Counted from the stretch's first letter, positions 1 to 9,449 are shown. The stretch: 38,132 nucleotides of DNA from Alphaproteobacteria bacterium (GCA_026400815.1 JAPLOI010000006.1:1-38132), one strand, 5' to 3'. The notes: a model not told the origin generated them from the letters alone. Numbers and translations are program-made.

Positions 1-245
1 CGCCGTCAGCTTGCCGCCCATGGCAGCCTGAGCGAGCAGCCAACGCTGCTCAGCACGCCGTTGCTACACCACGGCTTGGGACATGACCGCGTCGGGGAAT
101 CCAATCTGATTCATATCGGACGGCTTTTGCTCTAGAACTGGGACTTGCTATCCGGCGATGTCTCGTAGATTACCTCTGCGAAACAAAAATAGATGGAAAC
201 GTCCGTCATGTCGCCAGGATCCGACGTTCCGACGGCGGCCGGTCG
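1..245. other. Left-edge region, no recognised gene
   Basis: A plus-strand frame is open from the window edge to a TAG at 133-135 (44 codons, no start codon required because it enters from outside). Its translation matches nothing I recognise, so it may be the end of a gene or chance. The rest up to the ATG at 246 is less GC-rich than its surroundings. It shows no clear hairpin terminator and no convincing -35/-10 pair. I see no tRNA and no complete insertion sequence here. Confidence 0.3.
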
Positions 246-1799
246 ATGAGTCCAACACCTTGGACCCGGCAGGACACACTGATTGCCGTCGCCCTGGCAG
301 CCGCGTCGATCGCTGTCGTGGCCCTGATCAACGCGGGCTTTTCAGCCTATGCCTCCCCCTGGATCGGCGACTCGCCTGCCTATATGGAGGCCGCCCGCAG
401 CCTGCTGCGCGGTGAGCCGCTCTATAACCGCTTCGGCTTCGACCCGCCGACGCCGATATATCTCTGGCCGCCCGGTTTCCCGACGCTGATCGCGCTGGTG
501 TCGCTCACCGGCCTGGGTGTGCTGCAGGCCGGGATGGTGCTCAGTGCCGGGGGCGTCGCTGCTGCGGTGCCCGCCGCTTACTGGGCCGTGCGGCCAGCAC
601 TGGGGCGGTGGGCCGCCGGGGGCGTGGCGATGCTGTGCCTGTCAGGCCCGGGGATCATTCTCTATGCGAACACATTCGGGACGGAGCCGGTCTTCCTGTG
701 CCTCGTCCTCCTGGCCCTTGGGTGCATGATCCGGGGCCGCTTTCTCGTGGCCGGCTTCGTCGTGGGGCTGTCCCTGCTGCTGCGCAATACCGGCCTTGCC
801 CTTGTTCCAGCGCTCGGCATTGCCATCCTGGTTGGCGCCCGGGGGCTGGGACCGGTCCGGGCAGCGGCCTTGCGGGCGGCAGCCGGGCTTGCGGGACCGG
901 TCCTGGTCCTGGTGCTTTTCAACGTATTGGCGCACGGCACACTGCGGCCCTACATCATGGCGCCCTCCACGCGGCCCCTGGCGCTGATCCTGCAGGACAT
1001 GGGCCGGTTCCTCACCTTTGCGGTGGTGCCGTCGACCACGCTGGCCGAACAGGTTCCCTGGATTCTTCCGCTGGCCGGCTCCGTGCTGGTGTGCCTGGCG
1101 GCCCTGGCCGTGGCCCTGTGGCGATCCGACATGCCGCTGGCCCTGCGGCGGGCCCATGGCGCCATCGCCACCTATGCCCTTGGCGGCATCGCGATCACGG
1201 TGCTCGGCCGCCTCCGCTACGAGTGGGGCGCCGAGATCACCGTGCGCCATGCCTCGCAATACGATTGGGCGATCCTGTCCCTGGCCGCGGCTGTCGCTGC
1301 CATGCCGCTGTTGCGGTGGGCCCGCCCTGCCGGGATCGCAATCGCGGGGGTGGCCGCCACCATCATCGTCCTGCGTGCCGGAGACGTGGTGGCCCGGTTC
1401 GACATACTCCGCGCATCGGATCCGCTGGTGGCCGAGACGATCGCAACCGGGTCCATGCCGGATCACCCCCTCGCCAAGCATATCCAGGTGCGTCAGTTCT
1501 TCCGCCATTATGAGGCGCGTGAGGATCTGCGAAGCATCGCCCTCACCACCCCGCGCACGTGCCGCGTGGTGGCAAGCGTGTTCGAGGTACTTGTCACGCA
1601 ATACGACATCCATGCCACCCAGCCGCGCCTCGGCATGCCGGCGGAGACCAGCACGATGGTGATCGACGCCCTGCTGCCCGCGGCGGAACTGGGACTACCC
1701 GGCGCGTTGCCGCCCGCATTCCGCCGCGTCCTGGCCGACAGGCTGCCACCGGCGATCAAGGTCTATACCAACGACCCAGAACGGTGCCTCGCGCCGTAG
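246..1799 (+). CDS. Polytopic membrane protein, probable GT-C/GT39-like glycosyltransferase
   Basis: The 517-residue product is an integral inner-membrane protein with about ten hydrophobic segments starting at residue 12. The first periplasmic loop after TM1 holds an acidic residue (D42 in GDSPAYMEAA) followed by an RGEPLY motif and a proline-rich WPPGFP stretch. This is the layout of GT-C enzymes that use polyprenyl-phosphate sugars (ArnT/PMT class). The usual DE pair is only a single D here, so the family call is by architecture, and donor and acceptor are unknown. The C-terminal 130 residues are soluble. The ATG at 246 follows a poor GGCGGCC ribosome site. It converges on the next gene, with stop codons only 4 nt apart, and the presence of two GT-C-like proteins side by side suggests envelope glycan work. 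Confidence 0.6.
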   Translation: MSPTPWTRQDTLIAVALAAASIAVVALINAGFSAYASPWIGDSPAYMEAARSLLRGEPLYNRFGFDPPTPIYLWPPGFPTLIALVSLTGLGVLQAGMVLSAGGVAAAVPAAYWAVRPALGRWAAGGVAMLCLSGPGIILYANTFGTEPVFLCLVLLALGCMIRGRFLVAGFVVGLSLLLRNTGLALVPALGIAILVGARGLGPVRAAALRAAAGLAGPVLVLVLFNVLAHGTLRPYIMAPSTRPLALILQDMGRFLTFAVVPSTTLAEQVPWILPLAGSVLVCLAALAVALWRSDMPLALRRAHGAIATYALGGIAITVLGRLRYEWGAEITVRHASQYDWAILSLAAAVAAMPLLRWARPAGIAIAGVAATIIVLRAGDVVARFDILRASDPLVAETIATGSMPDHPLAKHIQVRQFFRHYEAREDLRSIALTTPRTCRVVASVFEVLVTQYDIHATQPRLGMPAETSTMVIDALLPAAELGLPGALPPAFRRVLADRLPPAIKVYTNDPERCLAP

Positions 1800-1803
1800 T
1801 CGC

Positions 1804-3252
1804 CTAGCGGCCGACGAGGCGGAACACGGTGGCGCCCACGCCGCCGCCGACAAACCCGCCGCCGCCGCTGGTGAAGCGGCCGATCCGCGCCTCTGCCACG
1901 TAGTCCTGCGCCAGCGCCGCGTGCAGCAGCGCCAGCACCGTCCCCTGTCGCCCGGCATGGACCGTTCCCGGCAGCCAGAGGTCGTCCACCACCACGAAGC
2001 CCGGCCGCGCCGCCAGCAGGCGACCCATCTCTGCCGCGCCGTCCAGCGGGGCGTAGCTGCTCCAGAGATGCGGGACAAAGGGAAAGCGCGTCGGCGGGTG
2101 GGTGCCGGTTTGGCGGTAGAGGCCCAGCATGCGGCTGGCCACGAACAGGTCGTGCCCGCCATCCAGCCTGGGGCGCAGCAGGGCCGCGATGGTTGCGGTG
2201 CGGTCGCCCCAGTGCGCCACGCCGTTCACATGCCGCTGCCACAGCGCCTCGCCGGCGGCGCGCAGGGGGGCGTGCAGGCTCCAGCCCAGCAGTGCCAGCA
2301 TCGCCACGCCGTGCACCCAGCGGCGCCGGGCCTGGGCCACCAGTGCCGCGACGCCCAGCGCCAGGGGCGGCGCGAGCTGGATCATCATGTGGTCGGCGAA
2401 GCGGCCGAGCAGCAGCAGCATCGCGGCCACCGCCGCCAGCCAGGCGCTGAGCACCGCGGCAGCCGGCCAGGCGCGGTGCCAGGCCAGCGCCACCAGGCCG
2501 GCCAGCGCCGCGGCAATGGCGATGGCGTAGGTGGCAAGGCCGTCCCGCATCCCTTCCAGGTTCAGCCCGGTGGCCCCGGCCTCCCCGGCCGCGCTGAGCG
2601 CCCCCAGCAGCAGGCCCAGTTGGCCGGCGGCGGCGTAGATGCCCGCGGCGAGTACCACCGGCAGCACGCCGCCGAGCGCGAAGGCCGGCAGCAGGCGCGG
2701 CGTGCGCAGCAGCACCAGGCCGGCCACCGCCGCCTCCGCCAGCGCCACCCGTTTCACCAGCAGCGCCGCACCGGCCAGCACCCCCGCGCCGAGCGCCAGG
2801 CCGTGGCCCCTGGCCGCCAGGGCCAGCGCGATGCCGCCCACGGCGAACGGGGCCAGCAGTAGCTCGCCATTGGTGCCATCGCCCACCCCGCGCATCGACA
2901 GCATCACATAGGCCAGCCCCGCCAGCATGCCAGCCGCAGGCACCCCGGGCAGCAGGTGCCGCCCGATGGTGCGCAGCCCGAGCGCGGTGGCCGCCACCAG
3001 CAACGCGGTGCCCAGCCGCAGCGCCAGCACGCTGCCGCCGCCGGCGATGTGGAAGGGCGCCAGCAGCGCAAACAGCCCGGGCGGCTTGCGGTCCCAGGTG
3101 GCGGTGTAGGGCAGGTGCCCCGCCGCCAGCTCGCCGGCCATCTGCCAGTACAACGCCTCGTCCCAGTTCAGCTCCACGAACGCCAGGGCAGGGGCCCGCA
3201 CCGCCAGCGCCGCCAGCGTGAACAGCAGCGCGGCGCGCACGGTGTCAGCCAT
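1804..3252 (-). CDS. GT39-family (ArnT/PMT-like) membrane glycosyltransferase
   Basis: The 482-residue protein has an N-terminal TM helix followed at once by the D31-E32 pair in NWDEALYWQMA, the signature acidic pair of GT39/PMT/ArnT glycosyltransferases that transfer a sugar from a polyprenyl phosphate on the periplasmic face. TWDRKPPGLFALLAP follows, the conserved loop with KPP. About ten further hydrophobic segments are alanine- and leucine-rich, and the C-terminal 120 residues form a soluble domain. The acceptor (lipid A, lipid or protein) cannot be told from sequence. The ATG lies inside the end of the upstream acetyltransferase gene (8 bp overlap), so the two are translationally coupled. 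Family assignment is firm; substrate is unknown. Confidence 0.75.
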   Translation of the reverse strand: MADTVRAALLFTLAALAVRAPALAFVELNWDEALYWQMAGELAAGHLPYTATWDRKPPGLFALLAPFHIAGGGSVLALRLGTALLVAATALGLRTIGRHLLPGVPAAGMLAGLAYVMLSMRGVGDGTNGELLLAPFAVGGIALALAARGHGLALGAGVLAGAALLVKRVALAEAAVAGLVLLRTPRLLPAFALGGVLPVVLAAGIYAAAGQLGLLLGALSAAGEAGATGLNLEGMRDGLATYAIAIAAALAGLVALAWHRAWPAAAVLSAWLAAVAAMLLLLGRFADHMMIQLAPPLALGVAALVAQARRRWVHGVAMLALLGWSLHAPLRAAGEALWQRHVNGVAHWGDRTATIAALLRPRLDGGHDLFVASRMLGLYRQTGTHPPTRFPFVPHLWSSYAPLDGAAEMGRLLAARPGFVVVDDLWLPGTVHAGRQGTVLALLHAALAQDYVAEARIGRFTSGGGGFVGGGVGATVFRLVGR

Positions 3253-3751
3253 GGCGGGCCAGAGCCTTCTCCATATCCACGAAGGTGGGGTGGGCGTAGC
3301 CGGGATGGGCGTGCTGCGCCGTTTCCACGAAGCCGCAGCGCGCGAACAGCCGCCGGTTGTCGGCCAGCACCAACCGCGTGGAGAGCAGCAGCCGCGGCAG
3401 CCCGCGCGCCCGCGCCTCCTGTTCCAGGGCCGCGATCATCGCCGGTGCGATTCCCTGCCCGCGCTGGGCCGGATCCACCGAAACCCGCCCGAGATACAGC
3501 CCGCGGTCCTGCACCTGCCAGATCACGCAGCCGGCCAGCGAGTCGCCGACCCACGCCCCGATCCCGCCCTGGTCCTGCTCCGCCAGGCTCGCCGCCACGC
3601 TGGCGCCGGTTTCGCGCAGCGCGGAGGGCGGTGGGTCCGTGGCCATCGTCTGGGCGGCGAAGGCCAGGCGGATCAGCGCCGCCGCTGCTTCCGCGTCCGA
3701 TGCGCGCAGGGCACGCAACACGTATTCGCGATGCTCTTCCATGCCTGCCAC
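3245..3751 (-). CDS. GNAT family N-acetyltransferase
   Basis: The 168-residue protein has the complete GNAT fold order: an N-terminal substrate strand (YVLRALRASDAEAAAALI), the central strands ending in GRVSVDPAQRGQGIAPAMI with the Q-R-G-Q-G acetyl-CoA pyrophosphate loop near residues 100-106, and a C-terminal NRRLFARCGF motif. It would transfer an acetyl group from acetyl-CoA to an amine; the substrate is not predictable. The start could be either of two ATGs three codons apart (3751 or 3742). Neither has a Shine-Dalgarno sequence, and a TACCGT hexamer lies 7 nt before the first, so the mRNA may be leaderless. It is divergent from hslO (37 bp gap) and overlaps the downstream glycosyltransferase gene by 8 bp. 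Confidence 0.8.
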   Translation of the reverse strand: MAGMEEHREYVLRALRASDAEAAAALIRLAFAAQTMATDPPPSALRETGASVAASLAEQDQGGIGAWVGDSLAGCVIWQVQDRGLYLGRVSVDPAQRGQGIAPAMIAALEQEARARGLPRLLLSTRLVLADNRRLFARCGFVETAQHAHPGYAHPTFVDMEKALARHG

Positions 3752-3788
3752 GGTAGCCCCGGGCGGGCCGGCTGCCTATCTTCCCTCC
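3752..3788. promoter_or_regulatory. 37-bp divergent promoter region, leaderless candidates
   Basis: Only 37 bp separate the divergent acetyltransferase and hslO genes. On the plus strand TATCTT (3777-3782) ends 6 nt before the hslO ATG. On the minus strand TACCGT ends 7 nt before the acetyltransferase ATG. Neither gene has a Shine-Dalgarno sequence and there is no room for two promoters with leaders, so transcription probably begins at or next to the start codons. No good -35 hexamer is visible for either, so this is an inference from spacing. Confidence 0.4.
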
Positions 3789-4760
3789 ATGTCCGAACCC
3801 TCCGGCTTTCATGCCCCCGCCTTCCTCGATGCCGACCGCCCGCCCGTGCCCGACCTCGTCGTGCCGCGCGGCGTGGTGCCCTTCCACTTGCCCAACCGCC
3901 CGGTGCGCGGCCGGCTGGTGCGCCTCGGCGCGCTGGCCGATGCGCTGCTGACCCGCCACGACAACCCGGACCCCGTCACCCGCCTTGCCGGCGAGGCGCT
4001 GGCCCTGGTGGCGGCCCTGGCTACCGCACTGAAATTCCGCGGCTCCTTCAGCCTGCAGGCCAAGGGCGACGGGCCCGTGGGCATGCTGCTGGCCGATTGC
4101 ACCGAAGCGGGCGCCCTGCGCGGCTATGCCCGCGCCGATGAAGAAAAGCTCGCCGCCCTGCTGGCCGAAACCGCCACGCCCAGCGCGGCCCAGCTGCTCG
4201 GCACCGGCTACCTGGCCTTCACCGTGGATCAGGGGCCCGACATGGAGCGCCACCAGGGCATCGTCGGCATCGAGGGCGCGAGCCTGGCCGACATGTCGCT
4301 GCACTACTTCGCCACCTCCGAACAGCTGCGCTGCGCCATCCGCATCGCCTGCGCCCACACGCCGGCCGGCTGGCGCGCCAGCGCGTTGATTCTCGAGCGC
4401 ATCGCCGGTGCAGGGGGCATCGCGCCGGACCTCGATGAAGCAGCCCAGGAGGAAGCCTGGAACACCGCCACCATCCTGGCCAGCACCCTCAGCGATGCGG
4501 AGCTGCTGGACGACACCCTGCCGCCGGAGCAGTTGCTCTACCGCCTGTTCCACACCGAGGGTGTGGCCGCCGATCTGCCGCGCGCCCTGGCCTATGGCTG
4601 CCGCTGTTCGCGCCAGCGCCTGTCCGGCATTCTCACCACCTTCGCCGAGGATGATCTGGATCACATGGCGATTGATGGCCGCATCGTGATGACCTGCGAG
4701 TTCTGCAACTTCAACTTCAGCTTCGACCGCGCCGAGATGCGCGGTGCCCAAGTGGAATAG
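3789..4760 (+). CDS. hslO: Hsp33 redox-regulated molecular chaperone
   Basis: The 323-residue protein is a cytoplasmic holdase activated by oxidative unfolding. Its C-terminal zinc switch is present: C-R-C, then about 30 residues, then CEFC, giving the CxC and CxxC pairs that bind Zn2+ when reduced. The family core is seen in FRGSFSLQAKGDGPVGMLLADCTEAGALRGYAR and in the GYLAFTVDQG region. The frame stays open upstream of 3789, but the ATG there starts the conserved domain at the right distance, and upstream codons overlap the divergent acetyltransferase. A TATCTT hexamer 6 nt before the ATG and no Shine-Dalgarno point to a leaderless mRNA. It stands alone on the plus strand, followed by the lipoprotein gene 83 bp downstream. 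Confidence 0.93.
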   Translation: MSEPSGFHAPAFLDADRPPVPDLVVPRGVVPFHLPNRPVRGRLVRLGALADALLTRHDNPDPVTRLAGEALALVAALATALKFRGSFSLQAKGDGPVGMLLADCTEAGALRGYARADEEKLAALLAETATPSAAQLLGTGYLAFTVDQGPDMERHQGIVGIEGASLADMSLHYFATSEQLRCAIRIACAHTPAGWRASALILERIAGAGGIAPDLDEAAQEEAWNTATILASTLSDAELLDDTLPPEQLLYRLFHTEGVAADLPRALAYGCRCSRQRLSGILTTFAEDDLDHMAIDGRIVMTCEFCNFNFSFDRAEMRGAQVE

Positions 4761-4843
4761 GGGCGGCATTGACCCCGCCCGCCGGCGGCGCCACGTTGCG
4801 GGTACAGACCATGTTGCTGTTTCAATCGGATGCATGAACGCGA

Positions 4844-5596
4844 ATGACCCTTGCCCGCCGTTCCCTGATGGCCCTTGGGCCCCTGCTGCTGCTGGCCGCC
4901 TGCGGCGATGAGCCGGCGCCGGCCCGCTACCCGCCGCCCAGCTACGACTACCTCAACAAGGTGGAGCTGAAGGTCGGCCGCATCGAGATCGATGACAGCT
5001 GGGCGCCGCGCGGTGCCGGGCGGCGGGTGGAATCCCAGGCGCCGATCTCGCCGCGTGAGGCGCTGCGCCGCATGGCGGAAGACCGGCTGGTGGCCGCCGG
5101 CACCAGCGGCCGCGCCGTGTTCGTGATCGAGGACGCTTCCATCATCCGCGGCCCGCGCGACTACCAGGCGAGCCTCGCGGTGCGGGTGGATATTGCGGAC
5201 GCCGCCGGCAACCGCCTGGGCCAGGCGCTGGCGCGCGTGGTGCTGGTGCGCCCGGTGCGTGGCGAATCCGAGCGTGCGGTGCGTGACGACCTCTACGCCT
5301 TCGTGCGCGAGCTGATGAACGAGATGAACGTGGAGTTCGAGTACCAGGTGCGCCGCACGCTGCGCGATGCGCTGCAACAGACGGTGCCGAACGCGCCGGA
5401 ACCCGGCCCGGTGGAGGCGCAGTCGCTGGACAGCCCCGGCGCCGCCCCGGCAGCCCCCGCCGCGTCCCCAGCTTCGGACCGGCCGGACCCGCCGGTTTCG
5501 ATGTCGCCGCGCCCGGCCGATCTCGGCACCCCGCCGGTGCCCCGCCCGGTCGGCGCGCCCACCCCGCTGGCGCCCACGCCGCTCGCGCCGCGCTGA
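4844..5596 (+). CDS. Putative lipoprotein with proline-rich C-terminus
   Basis: The 250-residue product has a lipoprotein signal peptide: two arginines, a leucine-rich core and the lipobox LAAC with C20 as the modified cysteine, so it is probably membrane-anchored in the periplasm. Residues 21-180 form a globular region with an alternating pattern (KVELKVGRIEIDD, then SLAVRVDIADAAG). The last 65 residues are a Pro/Ala-rich low-complexity tail that includes a TPLAPTPLAP repeat. I recognise no function; it resembles conserved hypothetical lipoproteins of Acetobacteraceae. No Shine-Dalgarno is evident before the ATG. It may be co-transcribed with hslO, and a strong hairpin terminator begins 12 bp after its stop. 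Confidence 0.75.
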   Translation: MTLARRSLMALGPLLLLAACGDEPAPARYPPPSYDYLNKVELKVGRIEIDDSWAPRGAGRRVESQAPISPREALRRMAEDRLVAAGTSGRAVFVIEDASIIRGPRDYQASLAVRVDIADAAGNRLGQALARVVLVRPVRGESERAVRDDLYAFVRELMNEMNVEFEYQVRRTLRDALQQTVPNAPEPGPVEAQSLDSPGAAPAAPAASPASDRPDPPVSMSPRPADLGTPPVPRPVGAPTPLAPTPLAPR

Positions 5597-5607
5597 GCCA
5601 GACGCAG

Positions 5608-5642
5608 AAAGGGCCGGGAACGTCTCCGTTCCCGGCCCTTTT
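5608..5642. terminator. Bidirectional intrinsic terminator
   Basis: A perfect 15-bp stem (arms 5608-5622 and 5627-5641, core GGGCCGGGAACG) with a TCTC tetraloop ends in TTTT on the plus strand, just after the lipoprotein stop. The A-rich 5' arm gives a short U-tract on the minus strand as well, so it can also end the nitronate monooxygenase-like transcript that converges from the right. Confidence 0.85.
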
Positions 5643-5659
5643 CGGTGTCTTGGCGGCGC

Positions 5660-7072
5660 TCAGCGCCCCGTCATGATCCGTTCCACCAGCTGCTTCACCG
5701 TCGGCACGAAGCCGTTGCTGTAGAACGGGTCGGAGCCGAAGCGGTAGGCGTTGTGGCCGGAGAACATCAGGTTGGTGTCCAGCACCTCGTCGCTGTCGCT
5801 GTGGTGGGCGATGTCCTGCAGCGTTTTCTGGATGCAGAAGCTGCGCGGATCCGCCTTCTTGCCGTTGGTGAGGTCCTCGGCATGCTGTGCCCAGTTGGAG
5901 AAGCGGCACTGGCTGAGGCAGCCCATGCAGGCGACCTGGTCGGCCAGGATCTCGCGACCTTTTTCGGGGGTGACGAAGATCAAGGTCGAGTCGGGCGTGC
6001 GCAGCGCGTCGGTGAAGCCGGCGCGTTCCCAGGCCAGCGCCCGGTCGCGGTCGGCGGCGGTGACATGGACGATGCGCTTGCGCGGCCCCACGCCGTATTC
6101 GGCGGTCAGTTCGCCCGCCGGCTCCGTCACGAAGGCGATCTGGCGGTCGTTGCGGGCGCGCAGCTCCTGGATGAAGCTGTTGTTCACGGCCGAGGAATAG
6201 AACCCGGTGGGGCTGAAGCGGTTGAGGAACACATCCCCTTCCTTCAGCGTCAGCAGCCGGCGCTTCCAGGCCGCCCCGATCGGGCTTTCCTGCGTCAACA
6301 GCGGGCGGGTGCCGAACTGGAAGGCGATGGGGCCGAGATCGGGGTTGTCGATCCAGTCCGCCCATTCCTCCAGCCACCACACGCCGCCGGCCATGATGAT
6401 CGGCGTGTCGCCCAGGCCGAATTCGCGCATCAGCTTGCGCAGCGCCATCACGCGCGGCATCGGGTCTTCAGGCTTGGTCGGGTCTTCGCTGTTGGACAGG
6501 CCGTTATGCCCGCCGGCCAGCCACGGATCCTCGTACACCACCCCGCCCAGCAGGCTGGCCGCCTTATGGTAGGCGCGCTTCCACAGCGCGCCGAAGGCGC
6601 GGCCGGAGGAGACGATGGGGTAGTAGTGGACGTTGTATTTCTGCGCGATGTCGGCCAGGCGATAGGGCATGCCGGCGCCGCAGGTGATGCCGTTGATCAG
6701 CCCCTTGGCGCCTTCCATGATGCCGTTGGCCACGCGCTCGGCCCCGCCCATCTCCCACAGGATGTTCATGTGGATACGGCCGCGGCCGCCGGAGATCTCG
6801 TGCGCCCGGCGCGCCTGCTCGATGCCGCCCTGGATGCCGTAGGCCACCAGCTCCTCATGCCGCGCGGCACGGGTTTTGGCGTGATACACCTGGGGGATCG
6901 CCTTGCCCTCGGCGTCGTAGCTGTCGGGGTTCACTGCCGACAGCGTGCCGGCGCCGCCGGAGGCAGCCCAGTGCCCGGCGGTGATGCCGTTGGACACGGC
7001 CACGCCCTTGCCGCCTTCAACCAGCGGCAGAACGTCTACCCCGCCCATCCGGATCGCGTTGATCGCCTTCAT
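5660..7072 (-). CDS. Nitronate monooxygenase-like flavoprotein with C-terminal Cys cluster
   Basis: The 470-residue protein resembles the nitronate monooxygenase/2-nitropropane dioxygenase group of FMN-binding TIM barrels: NILWEMGG, INGITCGAGMP, HYYPIVSSGRAF, then IIMAGGVWWLEEWADW and IAFQFGTRPLLTQES, the last two matching the FMN phosphate-binding end of the barrel. It is about 100 residues longer than a typical nitronate monooxygenase. The extra C-terminal part holds CMGCLSQC (C382, C385, C389) and a further C413, close to the CxxCxxxC-xn-C 4Fe-4S site of 2,4-dienoyl-CoA reductase-type flavoenzymes. The ATG at 7072 follows AGGGCG; the frame is open upstream but only over the pnp terminator and the pnp tail, so those codons are not used. 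The gene lies downstream of pnp behind a hairpin and probably has its own promoter. The substrate is unknown. Confidence 0.7.
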   Translation of the reverse strand: MKAINAIRMGGVDVLPLVEGGKGVAVSNGITAGHWAASGGAGTLSAVNPDSYDAEGKAIPQVYHAKTRAARHEELVAYGIQGGIEQARRAHEISGGRGRIHMNILWEMGGAERVANGIMEGAKGLINGITCGAGMPYRLADIAQKYNVHYYPIVSSGRAFGALWKRAYHKAASLLGGVVYEDPWLAGGHNGLSNSEDPTKPEDPMPRVMALRKLMREFGLGDTPIIMAGGVWWLEEWADWIDNPDLGPIAFQFGTRPLLTQESPIGAAWKRRLLTLKEGDVFLNRFSPTGFYSSAVNNSFIQELRARNDRQIAFVTEPAGELTAEYGVGPRKRIVHVTAADRDRALAWERAGFTDALRTPDSTLIFVTPEKGREILADQVACMGCLSQCRFSNWAQHAEDLTNGKKADPRSFCIQKTLQDIAHHSDSDEVLDTNLMFSGHNAYRFGSDPFYSNGFVPTVKQLVERIMTGR

Positions 7073-7141
7073 CTCGCCCTGATGCCCCGTTTCCGATCGG
7101 CCAGTTCCCGACCGTATCATCCGAGTGTAGCACAATCGTAA

Positions 7142-7169
7142 CCCCGGGGGCGCGGTTGCACCCCCGGGG
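7142..7169 (-). terminator. Probable pnp terminator hairpin
   Basis: Arms 7142-7150 (CCCCGGGGG) and 7161-7169 (CCCCCGGGG) pair over 9 bp with a 10-nt loop, 19 nt downstream of the pnp stop codon on the minus strand. Only two U residues follow directly, so termination may be weak or Rho-assisted. The hairpin would also protect the 3' end of the pnp message. Confidence 0.6.
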
Positions 7170-7187
7170 CTTTCGGTTGAGAGGCGG

Positions 7188-9449
7188 TTAGCCCTCGCCG
7201 GCAGCTTCGCCGGCCGGGGCGTCGTCGCCACCGGAGCGGCGCTCGCCACGGTCGCGGCCCCGCCCGCGATCACCACCACGGTCGCCACCGCGATCGCTGC
7301 GCTCGCCGCGGTCACGGTCGCCGCCGCCAGCCTTCGGGCCGACCTGCTCGGAGATGTCCGCACCCGTCTCCTGATCGACCACGCGCATGGACAGCTTCAC
7401 CTTGCCGCGATCGTCGAAGCCCAGGACCTTCACCTTGACCACGTCGCCCTGGTTGACCACGTCGGTGGTCTTGTTCACCCGGCCCTGCTGCAGCTCGCTG
7501 ATGTGCACGAGCCCGTCCTTGGAGCCGAGGAAGTTCACGAAGGCGCCGAACTCGGCGGTCTTCACCACCTTGCCGGTGTAGATCACGCCCACTTCCGGCT
7601 CCGCCACGATGCCGCGGATCCAGTCGATCGCCGCCTGCGCCTTGGCGCTGTCGTTGGAAGCGACCTTGATGGTGCCGTCGTCCTCGATGTCGATCTTGCA
7701 GCCCGTGTTCTCCACGATCTCGCGGATCACCTTGCCGCCGGTGCCGATCACTTCACGCACCTTTTCCTTCGGCACCTGGATGATGCTGATGCGCGGTGCG
7801 GTGGCGGCCACGTCGGTACGGTTGCCGGTGATGGCGCGGGCCATCTCGCCCAGGATGTGCATGCGCCCACCCTTGGCCTGCGCCAGCGCCACTTCCATGA
7901 TCTCCATGGTGATGGACGTGATCTTGATGTCCATCTGCAGGCTGGTGATGCCCTGGTCGGTGCCGGCCACCTTGAAGTCCATGTCGCCGAGGTGATCCTC
8001 GTCGCCCAGGATGTCGGACAGCACGGCGAAGCCGCGGTCTTCCTTGATCAGGCCCATCGCGATACCCGCCACGGGGCGCAGCAGCGGCACGCCGGCATCC
8101 ATCAGCGCCAGCGAGGTGCCGCAGACAGTGGCCATGGAGGAGGAGCCGTTGCTCTCGGTGATCTCGGAGACCACGCGCAGCGTGTAGGGGAAGTTCGCCT
8201 TGGTCGGCAGCACCGGGTGGATCGCGCGCCAGGCGAGCTTGCCATGCCCGATCTCACGACGGCCCGGCGAGCCCATGCGGCCGGCCTCGCCCACCGAGTA
8301 CGGAGGGAAGTTGTAGTGCAGCATGAAATGCTCGCGGTACTCGCCCTCAAGCGCGTCGATGATCTGCTCGTCCTGCCCGGTACCCAGGGTGGCCACGCAC
8401 AGCGCCTGCGTCTCGCCACGGGTGAACAGGGCGGAACCATGGGCACGCGGCAGCACGCCCACTTCGGCGACGATCTGGCGCACGGTCTTGGTGTCGCGGC
8501 CGTCGATGCGCAGGCCGGTATCGAGGATGGCGTTGCGGACGATGTCCGCTTCCAGTTCCTTGAACAGCCCCTTCGCCTTGTCGGCATCCAGCCCCTCGGC
8601 GGCCAGCGCGGCGGCTGCGGCCTTCTTGGCGGCGGAGACCTTGTCCTGGCGGACCTGCTTCAGCGGCTCCTTGTAGGCATCGGCGATCCCGGCGCGCGCC
8701 AGCGCATCGACGCGGGCGGCCAGGGCCGTCACTTCGGCGCTCTGTTCCGGCAGCGGCCAGGGGTCCTTCGCGGCGACCTCGGCCAGTTCGATGATCGCCT
8801 GGATCACCGGCTGGAAGCTCTCATGGCCGAACTTCAGGGCGCCGAGCATCATGTCCTCGGACAGCTCCTGCGCCTCGGACTCCACCATCAGCACGCCTTC
8901 GGTGGTGCCGGCGACGACGAGGTCGAGCTTGGACTCCTTCACCTGTGCGGAGGTCGGGTTCAGCACATAGGCGCCCTGGATCACCGCCACGCGGGCGGCG
9001 GCCACCGGGCCGAAGAACGGAATGCCGGACAGCGTCAGCGCCGCCGAGCAGCCGATCATCGCCACGATATCGGGATCGTTCTCAAGGTCGTGGCTGAGGA
9101 CGGTGGCGACCACCTGGACCTCGTTGCGGAAACCCTGGGGGAAGAGCGGGCGGATCGGGCGGTCGATCAGGCGGGAGACCAGGGTCTCCTTCTCGGTCGG
9201 GCGGCCTTCGCGCTTGAAGAAGCCGCCGGGGATCTTGCCGGCAGCGAAGGTCTTCTCCTGGTAGTTCACCGTCAGCGGGAAGAAATCCTGGCCCGGCTTG
9301 GCGGTGCGCACGCCGACGGCGGTGCACAGTACGATCGTATCACCGTAGCTGATCATCACCGCGCCATCGGCCTGGCGCGCGATCTTGCCGGTTTCGAGCA
9401 CAAGCTTGCGCCCGCCCCATTCCAGCTCCTTGCGGAAGTAGTTGAACAT
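7188..9449 (-). CDS. pnp: Polyribonucleotide nucleotidyltransferase (PNPase)
   Basis: The 753-residue protein is the phosphorolytic 3'-5' exoribonuclease of the degradosome. Domains in order: RNase PH-like 1 ([20 protein letters not shown]), an all-helical linker, RNase PH-like 2 ([37 protein letters not shown] with the catalytic acidic residues), KH ([12 protein letters not shown]) and S1 ([17 protein letters not shown]). A tail of about 50 residues rich in RG/DRG dipeptides follows, an RNA-binding or degradosome-contact extension. The ATG at 9449 is chosen over the in-frame ATG at 9464 because GAAGGA lies 7 nt before 9449, inside the longer alternative, which itself lacks a ribosome site. 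It follows rpsO after a hairpin-rich leader and is the last gene of the superoperon. Confidence 0.97.
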   Translation of the reverse strand: MFNYFRKELEWGGRKLVLETGKIARQADGAVMISYGDTIVLCTAVGVRTAKPGQDFFPLTVNYQEKTFAAGKIPGGFFKREGRPTEKETLVSRLIDRPIRPLFPQGFRNEVQVVATVLSHDLENDPDIVAMIGCSAALTLSGIPFFGPVAAARVAVIQGAYVLNPTSAQVKESKLDLVVAGTTEGVLMVESEAQELSEDMMLGALKFGHESFQPVIQAIIELAEVAAKDPWPLPEQSAEVTALAARVDALARAGIADAYKEPLKQVRQDKVSAAKKAAAAALAAEGLDADKAKGLFKELEADIVRNAILDTGLRIDGRDTKTVRQIVAEVGVLPRAHGSALFTRGETQALCVATLGTGQDEQIIDALEGEYREHFMLHYNFPPYSVGEAGRMGSPGRREIGHGKLAWRAIHPVLPTKANFPYTLRVVSEITESNGSSSMATVCGTSLALMDAGVPLLRPVAGIAMGLIKEDRGFAVLSDILGDEDHLGDMDFKVAGTDQGITSLQMDIKITSITMEIMEVALAQAKGGRMHILGEMARAITGNRTDVAATAPRISIIQVPKEKVREVIGTGGKVIREIVENTGCKIDIEDDGTIKVASNDSAKAQAAIDWIRGIVAEPEVGVIYTGKVVKTAEFGAFVNFLGSKDGLVHISELQQGRVNKTTDVVNQGDVVKVKVLGFDDRGKVKLSMRVVDQETGADISEQVGPKAGGGDRDRGERSDRGGDRGGDRGRGRDRGERRSGGDDAPAGEAAGEG

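Noticed and set aside
1-135. Remnant of a transposase or gene end at the left edge
   Set aside because: The 44-codon open frame has no recognisable motif and no terminal inverted repeats are seen, so it is reported only as an unassigned region.
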